A stretch of 64,000 nucleotides of DNA, taken from assembly GCF_014650915.1 (NCBI RefSeq), contig NZ_BMVW01000019.1:57497-121496 (forward strand), read 5' to 3'. The position numbers and the translations under genes are program-made. Shown in pieces: positions 41,909 to 50,214 of this stretch (its first letter is position 1; the number at the start of each line of letters is the position of its first letter). The DNA comes from Streptomyces poonensis (GTDB lineage: Bacteria > Actinomycetota > Actinomycetes > Streptomycetales > Streptomycetaceae). The notes beneath the pieces were generated by a model, which was not told where the DNA came from, did not search any database, and saw only the letters and a list, made by a program, of their open reading frames with translations.

Positions 41909-42841
41909 TCAGCCCGACAGTGCCGCCGACGTCAGCTCCCGTACGGCGACGACGTCCATCCGGGCCGGGGAACCGAGGGGGGAACCGCAGCTCTCGGGCC
42001 GGGGCGGCAGCGAGGCGCCCTGGGCGACGGTCACCTGCCACCGGCGGCCGTCGGTGTGCGCGACGGTCACCTCCCAGCGCGGGGCCGCGCCGTCCGTACG
42101 GACGACGGTGAGCGCCTCCGCGGTGTCCTCGCGCACCGTTGTGCGCACCGCCAGCTCGGCCGCCTGCCCGGGCCGCTCCCAGGCGCAGCTGCCCCGGCAG
42201 CCCTCGATGACGACACGCCGCTCCCGTACGCCCTGGAGGATCTCCTTGACGTGCGGTGCCTCGGCGCGTCCGTACGCGTATCCGGACGGAAGGACGAGCA
42301 CCGTGGGCGAGAAACGGTGGCCGCCGAGGTGGGTGGCCTCCCAGGCACCCTCGACCCCGGACGCGGCCAGTTCGGCGGCGAGCGGGCGGCCGAGGAGCGC
42401 GCAGCAGCGGTCGCGTTTGCCGTTGGTGCAGACGAGCGCCAGGGGCTCTCCCGTGTGGGGGCGCCCCTGGAGAACCGTGTCGAAGGTGTGGTGCTCGCCC
42501 CTGCCGAGCGCGGTGAAGTCGAGGTCCAGAAGCCGTTCGGGACGGGTGACGGCGGCGCTGTGCAGCCATATGTTTCCGGGCACGGTGTGGGCCACGTACA
42601 CATGGCGTCGCCGGACGTCGTGACAGTCCGCGTGGCGGCCGGGACGGCGGATGAGCGCCAGGCGTACGCCGGTGCCGTCCGCGGCGGCCTCCAGGGCCCG
42701 GCCGAGCGCCGGGTCCAGGTGGCTCGACGTGAGCGCTCTCGCACCCCAGGGGCCTGGCTGCTCCACCAGCAGCCAGGTCCTCGCGGTGGTCGCCGTCCCC
42801 GTCAAGGGCTCGTCGAGATGCCGCGACGCGGTCGTGCACAT
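41909..42841 (-). CDS. sucrase/ferredoxin-like protein, iron-regulated
   Basis: A 310-residue protein of the sucrase/ferredoxin-like (thioredoxin-fold 2Fe-2S) family. The name comes from an early yeast assignment and does not prove sucrase activity. The likely cluster site is in ALVCTNGKRDRCCALLG near 148-162, followed by HLGGHRFSPTVLVLPSGYAY near 182, and a second Cys pair in GCRGSCAWE. Members are thought to work in redox or iron metabolism. ATG at 42841 is preferred; a GTG two codons upstream is possible. No good ribosome binding site is visible and an iron box lies seven bases upstream, so the transcript may be almost leaderless. Likely derepressed when iron is scarce. Confidence 0.85.
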   Translation of the reverse strand: MCTTASRHLDEPLTGTATTARTWLLVEQPGPWGARALTSSHLDPALGRALEAAADGTGVRLALIRRPGRHADCHDVRRRHVYVAHTVPGNIWLHSAAVTRPERLLDLDFTALGRGEHHTFDTVLQGRPHTGEPLALVCTNGKRDRCCALLGRPLAAELAASGVEGAWEATHLGGHRFSPTVLVLPSGYAYGRAEAPHVKEILQGVRERRVVIEGCRGSCAWERPGQAAELAVRTTVREDTAEALTVVRTDGAAPRWEVTVAHTDGRRWQVTVAQGASLPPRPESCGSPLGSPARMDVVAVRELTSAALSG

Positions 42842-42847
42842 AGTCAC

Positions 42848-42866
42848 AGAGGTGAGCCTAACCTGA
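42848..42866 (-). promoter_or_regulatory. iron box (DmdR1/IdeR-type operator)
   Basis: The minus strand reads TCAGGTTAGGCTCACCTCT, matching the Streptomyces iron-box consensus TTAGGTTAGGCTCACCTAA at 16 of 19 positions. It ends seven bases before the ATG of the sucrase/ferredoxin-like gene. Confidence 0.8.
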
Positions 42867-43191
42867 CTTGCAGATCGGCAACTTCCGCGTGGACCAAAGG
42901 GGCGCAATCTGGCGTATGAGTGGCGCACGCCGGGCGCAAGGGACGGAGCAGACGTACGTTCGGTGCTGTCCGTGGAGTAACGAGAACGGCCGGGCGCGAG
43001 GCGGTGGTGAACCGCTCGGCACCCGGCTGCGTGGCGCGCGACAGCGCCCCGCCCTGCGGCCCGCGGCAGCACGTGGCTGTCCGGCCGCTGCCGCACGTAC
43101 GTGGTCGTGCGGCACGTGATCTCACTCAGCCGCGCGGCCTGCGGTCATGCTCGGCCGGGCGGCGCACGGCCGGCCCGGCCGTGCTGGTGAG
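42867..43191. other. intergenic region without a recognised gene
   Basis: A 325-base spacer upstream of the iron box and downstream of the small unknown gene. Open frames here code Arg/Ala/Gly-rich products with no ribosome binding site. I see no convincing terminator or repeat. Confidence 0.45.
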
Positions 43192-43431
43192 CTACACGTC
43201 GGGAATATCGGCCTTGGCCTTCACCAAGGTCTCGCGCGTGATCACCACAATGCGTTCGTAATCGGCGCGAGCGGCGTCGGCGGGAAGGTGGGAATCGAGC
43301 GAGGTGGTGGCGTCCGTGCCGATGACGGCGAAATTCCCGTCCGCCAACTCGAAAATGTCCGGGCAGGTCGCACCGGAGGTGCTGCCGCGATCGCGCGGAG
43401 GTGCACCAAGACGGCGAATGATCTGGCTCAC
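43192..43431 (-). CDS. small conserved protein of unknown function
   Basis: A 79-residue protein resembling small proteins found widely in Streptomyces. It reads VSQIIRRLGAPPRDRGSTSG, then ATCPDIFELADGNFAVIGTD and the tail DYERIVVITRETLVKAKADI. No transmembrane segment or known catalytic motif is present. Third codon positions are less GC-biased than in neighbours. The GTG at 43431 gives the typical N-terminus; an ATG ten codons earlier is possible. It may be the antitoxin-like or accessory partner of a regulator elsewhere, but nothing nearby shows this. Confidence 0.65.
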   Translation of the reverse strand: MSQIIRRLGAPPRDRGSTSGATCPDIFELADGNFAVIGTDATTSLDSHLPADAARADYERIVVITRETLVKAKADIPDV

Positions 43432-43651
43432 TGTGGATATCCCTCTGGTCTCAAGGCACAAGCCTGGGCACTGGTGCGCGACGGTCCTCGCGGAGGTCGA
43501 CTGCCTGCGCGGTCGCGCAAGTCAACCCGCTGGCGCCTGAGTGAACGCGATGGCACAAGATCAGTTATTGCCGGGCCGCGTGATTCACACTCAGGAGTGA
43601 TTCGAGAGGGCGGAGTTTACCCTTCGGTCCGGCGACGGTAAGCGAAACGGT

Positions 43652-44209
43652 TTATTCGTCGGCCGGTGGCTCCCCGACCACCCACCATTCGTCGGTGTCC
43701 GCCTCCTCGAGCTGCTGTAGGAGGTCATCGACCAGCAGTCCGAGCTCGGCCTCGTCGGTGTCCGCGAGGCTGGCCCTCTGCTGACGTGTGGCGTACCAGT
43801 AATCCCGGACCGTCGGGTTCTGGAATATGCCGCGTACATGCTTGAAGAACTCCTCGCGGCTGATGTTGCCGATGCGGTAGTAGAGGAGCAGATTCGTGTA
43901 GAGCGCGTTGGCGAACAGGTACTGGCGGCGCTGCTTGGGCGAGACCGGCGACTCGTACAGATCGAGCACCTCGGCCAGCTCGGGGTCGTCGATGGCCTTG
44001 CTCAGCAGTTCCCAGTGCAGTCGCTGCTGGCTGGCCAGGTTGGTGTGCCGCTGGGTGTGCGCGGTGTGTTCCAGCCGGGTCAGCCGCAGGTGCAGCGCTT
44101 CCAGTGCACGGTGGTGCAGCGCCCTGGTGACGAGCACACCCGCGATCATGCCTATTCCCATGGCGGCGGCGGGACCCGGCCCGCGCAGCCGAAAGTTCAT
44201 CGTGGCCAT
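43652..44209 (-). CDS. DUF6082-family membrane-anchored protein
   Basis: A 185-residue protein. After MATMNFRLRG a single hydrophobic segment (AAAMGIGMIAGVLVTRAL, about residues 15-32) anchors it, and the rest is a helical cytoplasmic domain: NLASQQRLHWELLSKAIDDP, SPVSPKQRRQYLFANALYTN, LLLYYRIGNISREEFFKHVR. It ends in an acidic tail. I recognise the type as DUF6082, of unknown function, abundant in Streptomyces. The ATG at 44209 is chosen because the anchor then lies at the N-terminus; the ATG at 44293 would add 28 unconserved residues. It diverges from the CobW-type gene across 327 bases (44210-44536) in which I see no operator. Confidence 0.75.
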   Translation of the reverse strand: MATMNFRLRGPGPAAAMGIGMIAGVLVTRALHHRALEALHLRLTRLEHTAHTQRHTNLASQQRLHWELLSKAIDDPELAEVLDLYESPVSPKQRRQYLFANALYTNLLLYYRIGNISREEFFKHVRGIFQNPTVRDYWYATRQQRASLADTDEAELGLLVDDLLQQLEEADTDEWWVVGEPPADE

Positions 44210-44536
44210 CTTCACCCCCGGATCGGGCGCCCGTCCGCCGGTCTTCGGACGCACATCGATGGCAGGGGACCGGCGATCGGCGGCGGTGCGCATGCCGTCT
44301 TCCAGTGTGACCGAGCGGCTCCGGCTCTCCGGGAGGCGGAGAAGGAGGCGCACAAGGGGTACTCCGGGTCGCACGGCGGTGCCGTGCGCCGCGTGGGGCG
44401 GCGGGCTCCTGCCTCCCTTCCGGGACCGTCCCACCACCGCCCCGCCCCGCTCCTTTCACTTCGTGGCGTCACTCGCCGCTCGTATCCTGGGCGGCGTTCA
44501 TTGGTCGTACGGGGTGGAAAGCGGAGAGAGGGCGCG

Positions 44537-45703
44537 TTGCATCAGTCGAGTCGGCGGGACCGGTCGAGCGCATGGCCGGGTGCGGGTGCGGGTGCGGGGT
44601 CGGGTGCGGCTCCCGGGTCGGGTGCGGGGCCGCGGCAGATCCCGGTCGTCGTGCTGGCCGGGTTCCTCGGCTCGGGCAAGACCACCCTGCTCAATCATCT
44701 GCTGCACCGCAGCGGAGGCAGTCGTATCGGCGCCATCGTCAACGACTTCGGTGCCATCGAGATCGACGCCATGGCCGTGGCCGGAGCGCTCGGGGACTCC
44801 ACGGTGTCCCTCGGCAACGGGTGTCTGTGCTGCGCCGTCGACGCCAGTGAACTGGACTCGTATCTGGAGCGGCTGGCCCGTCCCGACGCCCGTATCGATG
44901 TGATCGTCATCGAGGCCAGCGGGCTCGCCGAGCCGCAGGAACTCGTGCGGATGGTGCTCGCCAGCGAGCACGACCGGGTGGTCTACGGGGGGCTCGTCGA
45001 GGTGGTCGACGCCGCCGAGTTCGATGCCACCCGTGAGAAGCACCCCGAGATCGACCGGCATCTCTCCCTCGCCGATCTCGTCGTCGTCAACAAGCTGGAC
45101 CGGGTGGACGACGGGGAGCGGGTGCTGAGGCTCGTACGGTCGCACGCCGAGCACGCGGCCGTCGTACCCGCCACGTACGGCCGTATCGATCCCGAGTTCC
45201 TCTTCGACTGCAGGCCCGGTGAGGAGCGCGTCGGACAGCTGTCCTTCGACGACCTGCATGATCATGCGGAGGGCATCGAGGAGGCCGGGGAGGCCGGGCC
45301 CGCCCATGCCGGGCATCTGCACACGGCGTACGACAGCCTGTCCTTCGTCTCCGAGGTGCCGCTGAACCCCCGGCGGCTGATGGAGTTCCTCGACAGCCGG
45401 CCCGAAGGGCTGTACCGCGTCAAGGGGTACGTCGACTTCGGGCCCCACGACCGCGGCAACAGGTACGCCGTGCACGCCGTCGGCGCGTTCCTGCGCTTCT
45501 ACCCGGAGCCCTGGGACCGCGAGGAGCCCCGTCTCACCCAGCTCGTCCTCATCGGGTCCGGCATCGACTCCGCGGCGCTGGCCAAGGAGCTGGAGGCATG
45601 CCGGGACGACGCCCCCCATGCCGATGAGCACAGCATGTGGGGCGTCCTCCGCTACGTACAGGACTCCGACGGGCCGACCGGGGAGGAGATCCCCGGGGCC
45701 TAG
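44537..45703 (+). CDS. CobW/G3E-family GTPase, metal chaperone
   Basis: A 388-residue GTPase of the COG0523 group, which deliver zinc, cobalt or other metals to target proteins. Walker A is AGFLGSGKTTLLNHLL near residues 41-56, the metal-binding motif GCLCCAV near 95-101, Glu-rich switch VIVIEASGLAEPQELVR, and the guanine-specificity motif VVNKLDRV near 186. The C-terminal CobW domain holds FVSEVPLNPRRLMEFLDSRP and a His-rich part. The N-terminal 32 residues contain Gly-Ala repeats. No ATG fits; I chose TTG at 44537 because GGAGAGAGG stands before it. I see no Zur box upstream. Its stop codon overlaps the parC stop. Confidence 0.88.
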   Translation: MHQSSRRDRSSAWPGAGAGAGSGAAPGSGAGPRQIPVVVLAGFLGSGKTTLLNHLLHRSGGSRIGAIVNDFGAIEIDAMAVAGALGDSTVSLGNGCLCCAVDASELDSYLERLARPDARIDVIVIEASGLAEPQELVRMVLASEHDRVVYGGLVEVVDAAEFDATREKHPEIDRHLSLADLVVVNKLDRVDDGERVLRLVRSHAEHAAVVPATYGRIDPEFLFDCRPGEERVGQLSFDDLHDHAEGIEEAGEAGPAHAGHLHTAYDSLSFVSEVPLNPRRLMEFLDSRPEGLYRVKGYVDFGPHDRGNRYAVHAVGAFLRFYPEPWDREEPRLTQLVLIGSGIDSAALAKELEACRDDAPHADEHSMWGVLRYVQDSDGPTGEEIPGA

Positions 45704-48153
45704 ACCGGTCCCGCCGCGACCGAGACCGTCTTCGGCAGGGACACCCCCGAGCCGTCGCGGCGCGGGTCGAGGTCTGGCAGCTCGGCCGGGGAGCCGTTCT
45801 TCTGTGCGGCCCTGGCCGGTGCCGGGCCCGCCCAGGCCAGGGACAGGCAGTCCTCGCCCTTCAGGAACCGCTGGCAGCGCACGCCGCCGGTGGCCCGGCC
45901 CTTGCGCGGGTACTGGTCGAACGGCGTCAGCTTGGCCGTGGTCTGCACCGAGTCGTCCAGGGTGCCGCGGGAACCGGCCACCGTGAACACGACCGCGTCC
46001 GCGGCCGGGTCCACCGCCGTGAAGGAGATCACCTTGGCGCCCGTGGTGAGCTTGATGCCCGCCACGCCGCCCGCCGGACGGCCCTGCGGGCGGACCTGCG
46101 AGGCCTGGAAGCGCAGCAGCTGGGCGTCGTCCGTGATGAAGACCAGGTCCTCCTCGCCCGTGCGCAGCTCGGCCGCGCCGACGATCCGGTCGCCGTCCTT
46201 GAGGGTGATGACCTCCAGCTCCTCCTTGCTGGACGGGTAGTCGGGAACCACGCGCTTGACCACGCCCTGCTCCGTGCCGATCGCCAGGCCCGGCGACGAC
46301 TCGTCGAGCGTCGTCAGGCAGACCACCGTCTCGTCGTCCTCCAGGGAGAGGAACTCGGCCAGCGGCGCGCCCCCGGAGAGGTTCGGCGCCGGCATCGACT
46401 CCGGCAGCTGCGGCAGGTCGACCACGTTCAGCCGGAGGAGCCGGCCCGTCGACGTCACCACGCCCACCTCGCCCCGGGCCGTAGCCGGGACGGCCGAGAC
46501 GATCACGTCGTGCTTGACGCGCTTGGCGCCGGCGTCGGGGAAGGGCTCGCCGTCGGCCGTGCGGGCCAGCAGACCCGTCGAGGACAGCAGGACACGGCAC
46601 GGGTCGTCCGCCACCTGGAGCGGAACGGGCGCAACCGAGGCGGCACCCGACTCCAGCAGCAGCGTCCGCCGGTCGGTGCCGAACTTCTTGGCCACCGCGG
46701 CCAGTTCGGCCGACACCAGCCTGCGCAGCTCCGCGTCCGACTCCAGGATCCGGGTCAGCTCCTCGATCTCCGCGGTCAGCCGGTCCTTCTCCGCCTCCAG
46801 TTCGATGCGGTCGAACTTGGTCAGCCGGCGCAGCGGGGTGTCCAGGATGTACTGGGTCTGGATCTCCGAGAGGGAGAAGCGCTCCATCAGGCGCTGCTTG
46901 GCCTCGGCGGAGTTCTCGCTGGAGCGGATCAGGCGGATGACCTCGTCGATGTCCACCAGCGCCGTGAGGAGGCCCTCGACCAGGTGGAGACGGTCGCGCC
47001 GCTTGCCGCGGCGGAACTCCGAGCGGCGCCGTACGACGTCGAAGCGGTGGTCCAGGTAGACCTCGAGGAGCTCCTTGAGGCCCAGGGTGAGCGGCTGGCC
47101 GTCCACCAGGGCGACGTTGTTGATGCCGAAGGACTCCTCCATCGGCGTCAGCTTGTAGAGCTGCTCGAGCACCGCCTCCGGCACGAAGCCGTTCTTGATC
47201 TCGATGACCAGGCGCAGGCCGTGCTCGCGGTCCGTGAGGTCCTTGACGTCGGCGATGCCCTGGAGCTTCTTCGAGCCCACCAGGTCCTTGATCTTGGAGA
47301 CCACCTTCTCCGGACCGACGGCGAAGGGAAGCTCGGTGATGACGAGACCCTTGCGGCGCGCCGTCACGTCCTCCACGGTGACCGTGGCGCGGATCTTGAA
47401 GGTGCCGCGGCCCGACTCGTACGCGTCCCGGATGCCGGAGAGGCCGACGATGCGGCCGCCGGTGGGCAGGTCGGGGCCGGGTACGTGCCGCATCAGGGCG
47501 TCGAGGTCCGCGTTCGGGTGGCGGATCAGGTGTCTGGCCGCGGCGATGACCTCGCGCAGGTTGTGCGGCGGCATGTTCGTGGCCATGCCGACGGCGATGC
47601 CCGAGGCGCCGTTCACCAGGAGGTTCGGGAACGCGGCGGGCAGCGTGACCGGTTCCTGCTCCTGGCCGTCGTAGTTGGGCGCGAAGTCGACCGTGTCCTC
47701 GTCGATGGACTCCGTCATGAGGCTCGTGGCCTCGGCCATCCGGCACTCGGTGTACCGCATGGCGGCCGGCGGGTCGTCGTTGCCCAGCGAGCCGAAGTTG
47801 CCGTGGCCGTCGACCAGCGGGACGCGCATGGAGAAGGGCTGCGCCATGCGCACCAGGGCGTCGTAGATCGACGCGTCGCCGTGCGGGTGCAGCTTGCCCA
47901 TGACCTCGCCGACGACGCGGGCGCACTTCACATAGCCGCGCTCGGGACGCAGGCCCATCTCGTTCATCTGGTAGACGATGCGGCGGTGCACCGGCTTGAG
48001 GCCGTCGCGGGCGTCCGGCAGGGCCCGGGAGTAGATGACCGAGTAGGCGTACTCCAGGAAGGAGCCCTGCATCTCGTCGACGACGTCGATGTCGAGGATC
48101 TTCTCCTCGTACGCGTCGTCGGGCGGCGGGGTCTTCGTGCTGCGGCGGGCCAT
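45700..48153 (-). CDS. parC: DNA topoisomerase IV subunit A
   Basis: An 817-residue type IIA topoisomerase breakage-reunion subunit. The quinolone-resistance region reads KLHPHGDASIYDALVRMAQP near 78-97 and the catalytic Tyr is in AAMRYTECRM near 133. The C-terminal beta-pinwheel repeats include GVVTSTGRLLRLNVVDLP and GRPAGGVAGIKL, but the Gln-rich GyrA box is missing, which marks it as ParC rather than GyrA. It pairs with ParE to decatenate chromosomes at septation. ATG at 48153 was chosen for the usual MARRSTKTPPPDDAYEEKIL start; an open frame continues upstream. Its stop shares CTAG with the stop of the convergent GTPase gene, so no terminator separates them. Confidence 0.96.
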   Translation of the reverse strand: MARRSTKTPPPDDAYEEKILDIDVVDEMQGSFLEYAYSVIYSRALPDARDGLKPVHRRIVYQMNEMGLRPERGYVKCARVVGEVMGKLHPHGDASIYDALVRMAQPFSMRVPLVDGHGNFGSLGNDDPPAAMRYTECRMAEATSLMTESIDEDTVDFAPNYDGQEQEPVTLPAAFPNLLVNGASGIAVGMATNMPPHNLREVIAAARHLIRHPNADLDALMRHVPGPDLPTGGRIVGLSGIRDAYESGRGTFKIRATVTVEDVTARRKGLVITELPFAVGPEKVVSKIKDLVGSKKLQGIADVKDLTDREHGLRLVIEIKNGFVPEAVLEQLYKLTPMEESFGINNVALVDGQPLTLGLKELLEVYLDHRFDVVRRRSEFRRGKRRDRLHLVEGLLTALVDIDEVIRLIRSSENSAEAKQRLMERFSLSEIQTQYILDTPLRRLTKFDRIELEAEKDRLTAEIEELTRILESDAELRRLVSAELAAVAKKFGTDRRTLLLESGAASVAPVPLQVADDPCRVLLSSTGLLARTADGEPFPDAGAKRVKHDVIVSAVPATARGEVGVVTSTGRLLRLNVVDLPQLPESMPAPNLSGGAPLAEFLSLEDDETVVCLTTLDESSPGLAIGTEQGVVKRVVPDYPSSKEELEVITLKDGDRIVGAAELRTGEEDLVFITDDAQLLRFQASQVRPQGRPAGGVAGIKLTTGAKVISFTAVDPAADAVVFTVAGSRGTLDDSVQTTAKLTPFDQYPRKGRATGGVRCQRFLKGEDCLSLAWAGPAPARAAQKNGSPAELPDLDPRRDGSGVSLPKTVSVAAGPV

Positions 48154-48816
48154 CGCTGCTGCGGCTCCTTCACAGTCTTGCCGGGGCATGGGCATGGGGC
48201 ATGAACGGGTTCTGACGCGCTCCATTGTGGACCGCCCCGCTGACAACCCGGACCGCGACCCGGTCCACTGGTCGGTCCACGGGTCGGTCAACAGCCGGGT
48301 TCATGGTCGGTACGGGGTCGGGATCGCTGTCGGTCCGTGGCTGGCTCCACGGCCGGTCCGGTGCTGAAATCACCGTCGGTCCGGTGCTGAAATCACCGTC
48401 GGTCCGCGGCCGGGTCCACCGTCGGCCCGCGGTGGAAACCATCGTCGGTCCGCGGCCGGACTGACGGTCCGTAGCCGGCCGGGTCAACGGCGCCGTGCTC
48501 TTCCCCGGGCCGTGGTCGGACGGAGGACGGGGGGTGCGGGCCAAGGGCCGGACGAAGGGTGGCGCGTGCGGGCCAGGGGCCTTGGCGGAGGACGGGAACC
48601 GCACCTCAGGGGCCGGAAGCATCAAACCGAAGCACCGGTCCGCCTTCACCCCCCACCTCGAACACCCCGCCCCCTCAGCTGCCCCCTCACCCCGCTTCTC
48701 GCTCTGGGCGTACGGTGCCCGGGAACTTCGCCAGGCGTCCGCGCGCTTGCATACAGTGGCAGGACCGGCAGGATTCTGCAGTTTCAGCGACAGCTTCCGC
48801 GATCGAAGGGACGTAC
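48154..48816. other. 663-base spacer with repeats, no gene
   Basis: Between the divergent parC and M16 peptidase genes. The first half (about 48230-48480) is packed with short G/C-rich repeats built on GGTCCG and GGTCGG, including two exact 23-base copies at 48355-48377 and 48378-48400. The second half shows a possible promoter for the peptidase operon, with CATACAGT near 48759. I see no supported gene. Confidence 0.6.
48355..48400. repeat. 23-base tandem repeat, two copies
   Basis: Two exact copies of a 23-base unit that starts GGTCCGGTGCTGAAATCACC. Degenerate GGTCCG-containing copies continue on both sides. Confidence 0.9.
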
Positions 48817-50214
48817 ATGCCCATGGGTCACACGGCCACAGCCGAGGCAGGCTCCGGGGGCCTGACAGCGACCGAGCACCGCCTGGCCAACGGCCTGCGC
48901 GTGGTGCTCTCCGAGGACCACCTGACCCCGGTCGCGGCGGTGTGCCTCTGGTACGACGTCGGCTCCCGGCACGAAGTCAAGGACCGTACCGGTCTGGCTC
49001 ACCTCTTCGAGCACCTGATGTTCCAGGGGTCGGGACAGGTGAAGGGCAACGGCCACTTCGAGCTCGTCCAGGGCGCGGGCGGCTCGCTCAACGGCACCAC
49101 CAGCTTCGAGCGCACCAACTACTTCGAGACCATGCCCGCCCACCAGCTGGAGCTCGCCCTCTGGCTGGAGGCCGACCGCATGGGCTCCCTGCTCGCGGCC
49201 CTGGACGAGGAGTCCATGGAGAACCAGCGGGACGTCGTCAAGAACGAGCGCCGGCAGAGGTACGACAACGTCCCCTACGGCACCGCGTTCGAGAAGCTCA
49301 CCGCGCTCGCCTATCCGGAGGGCCACCCCTACCACCACACCCCGATCGGGTCGATGGCCGACCTGGACGCGGCGACCCTGGAGGACGCGCGCGCGTTCTT
49401 CCGCACGTACTACGCGCCCAACAACGCCGTGCTCTCCGTGGTCGGCGACATCGACCCGGAGCAGACGCTCGCCTGGGTCGAGAAGTACTTCGGCTCCATC
49501 CCCGGGCACGACGGCAAGCCCGCGCCCCGCGACGGCTCGCTGCCCGACATCATCGGCGAGCAGCTGCGCGAGGTCGTCGAGGAGGAGGTCCCCGCGCGGG
49601 CGCTGATGGCCGCCTACCGGCTCCCGGAGGACGGCACGCGCGCGTGCGACGCGGCCGACCTGGCGCTGACGGTCCTCGGCGGCGGCGAGTCCTCCCGCCT
49701 GTACAACCGGCTCGTGCGGCGCGACCGTACCGCCGTCGCCGCCGGGTTCGGCCTGCTGCGGCTGGCCGGGGCGCCCTCCCTGGGCTGGCTGGACGTCAAG
49801 ACCTCCGGTGATGTCGAGGTTCCCGTCATCGAGGCCGCCGTCGACGAGGAGCTCGCCCGGTTCGCCGCGGAGGGCCCCACCGCCGAGGAGATGGAGCGCG
49901 CCCAGGCCCAGCTGGAGCGCGAGTGGCTGGACCGGCTCGGCACGGTCGCGGGCCGCGCCGACGAACTGTGCCGGTTCGCCGTCCTGTTCGGTGACCCGCA
50001 GCTCGCCCTGACCGCCGTCCAGCGCGTCCTGGAGGTGACCGCCGAGGAGGTCCAGGAGATCGCCAAGGCCCGCCTGCGGCCCGACAACCGCGCGGTGCTC
50101 GTCTACGAGCCGGTCGCCGCCGTCACGGAGGGCGCCGAGGCCGCCGCCGCAGAGGCCCCCGAGGCCGCCACCACCGCCGAAGTCACCGACGAGAACGAGG
50201 AGTCGGCGAAGTGA
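48817..50214 (+). CDS. M16 zinc metallopeptidase, catalytic subunit
   Basis: A 465-residue peptidase of the pitrilysin/processing-peptidase family. The inverted zinc motif HxxEH is in GLAHLFEHLMFQG near residues 62-66, and the distal Glu ligand in ENQRDVVKNERRQRYDN near 145. It has the two-domain length (about 460 residues) of the small bacterial subunits that work as a pair. It is cytoplasmic, with no signal sequence. The ATG at 48817 follows GAAGGG; an open frame upstream is unlikely to be used. Its stop overlaps the start of the second subunit (GTGA), so both are made in equal amounts. Confidence 0.93.
   Translation: MPMGHTATAEAGSGGLTATEHRLANGLRVVLSEDHLTPVAAVCLWYDVGSRHEVKDRTGLAHLFEHLMFQGSGQVKGNGHFELVQGAGGSLNGTTSFERTNYFETMPAHQLELALWLEADRMGSLLAALDEESMENQRDVVKNERRQRYDNVPYGTAFEKLTALAYPEGHPYHHTPIGSMADLDAATLEDARAFFRTYYAPNNAVLSVVGDIDPEQTLAWVEKYFGSIPGHDGKPAPRDGSLPDIIGEQLREVVEEEVPARALMAAYRLPEDGTRACDAADLALTVLGGGESSRLYNRLVRRDRTAVAAGFGLLRLAGAPSLGWLDVKTSGDVEVPVIEAAVDEELARFAAEGPTAEEMERAQAQLEREWLDRLGTVAGRADELCRFAVLFGDPQLALTAVQRVLEVTAEEVQEIAKARLRPDNRAVLVYEPVAAVTEGAEAAAAEAPEAATTAEVTDENEESAK

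Noticed and set aside
43838..44536. Upstream extension of the CobW-type GTPase frame
   Set aside because: It would run antisense through the DUF6082 gene and has no plausible ribosome binding site.
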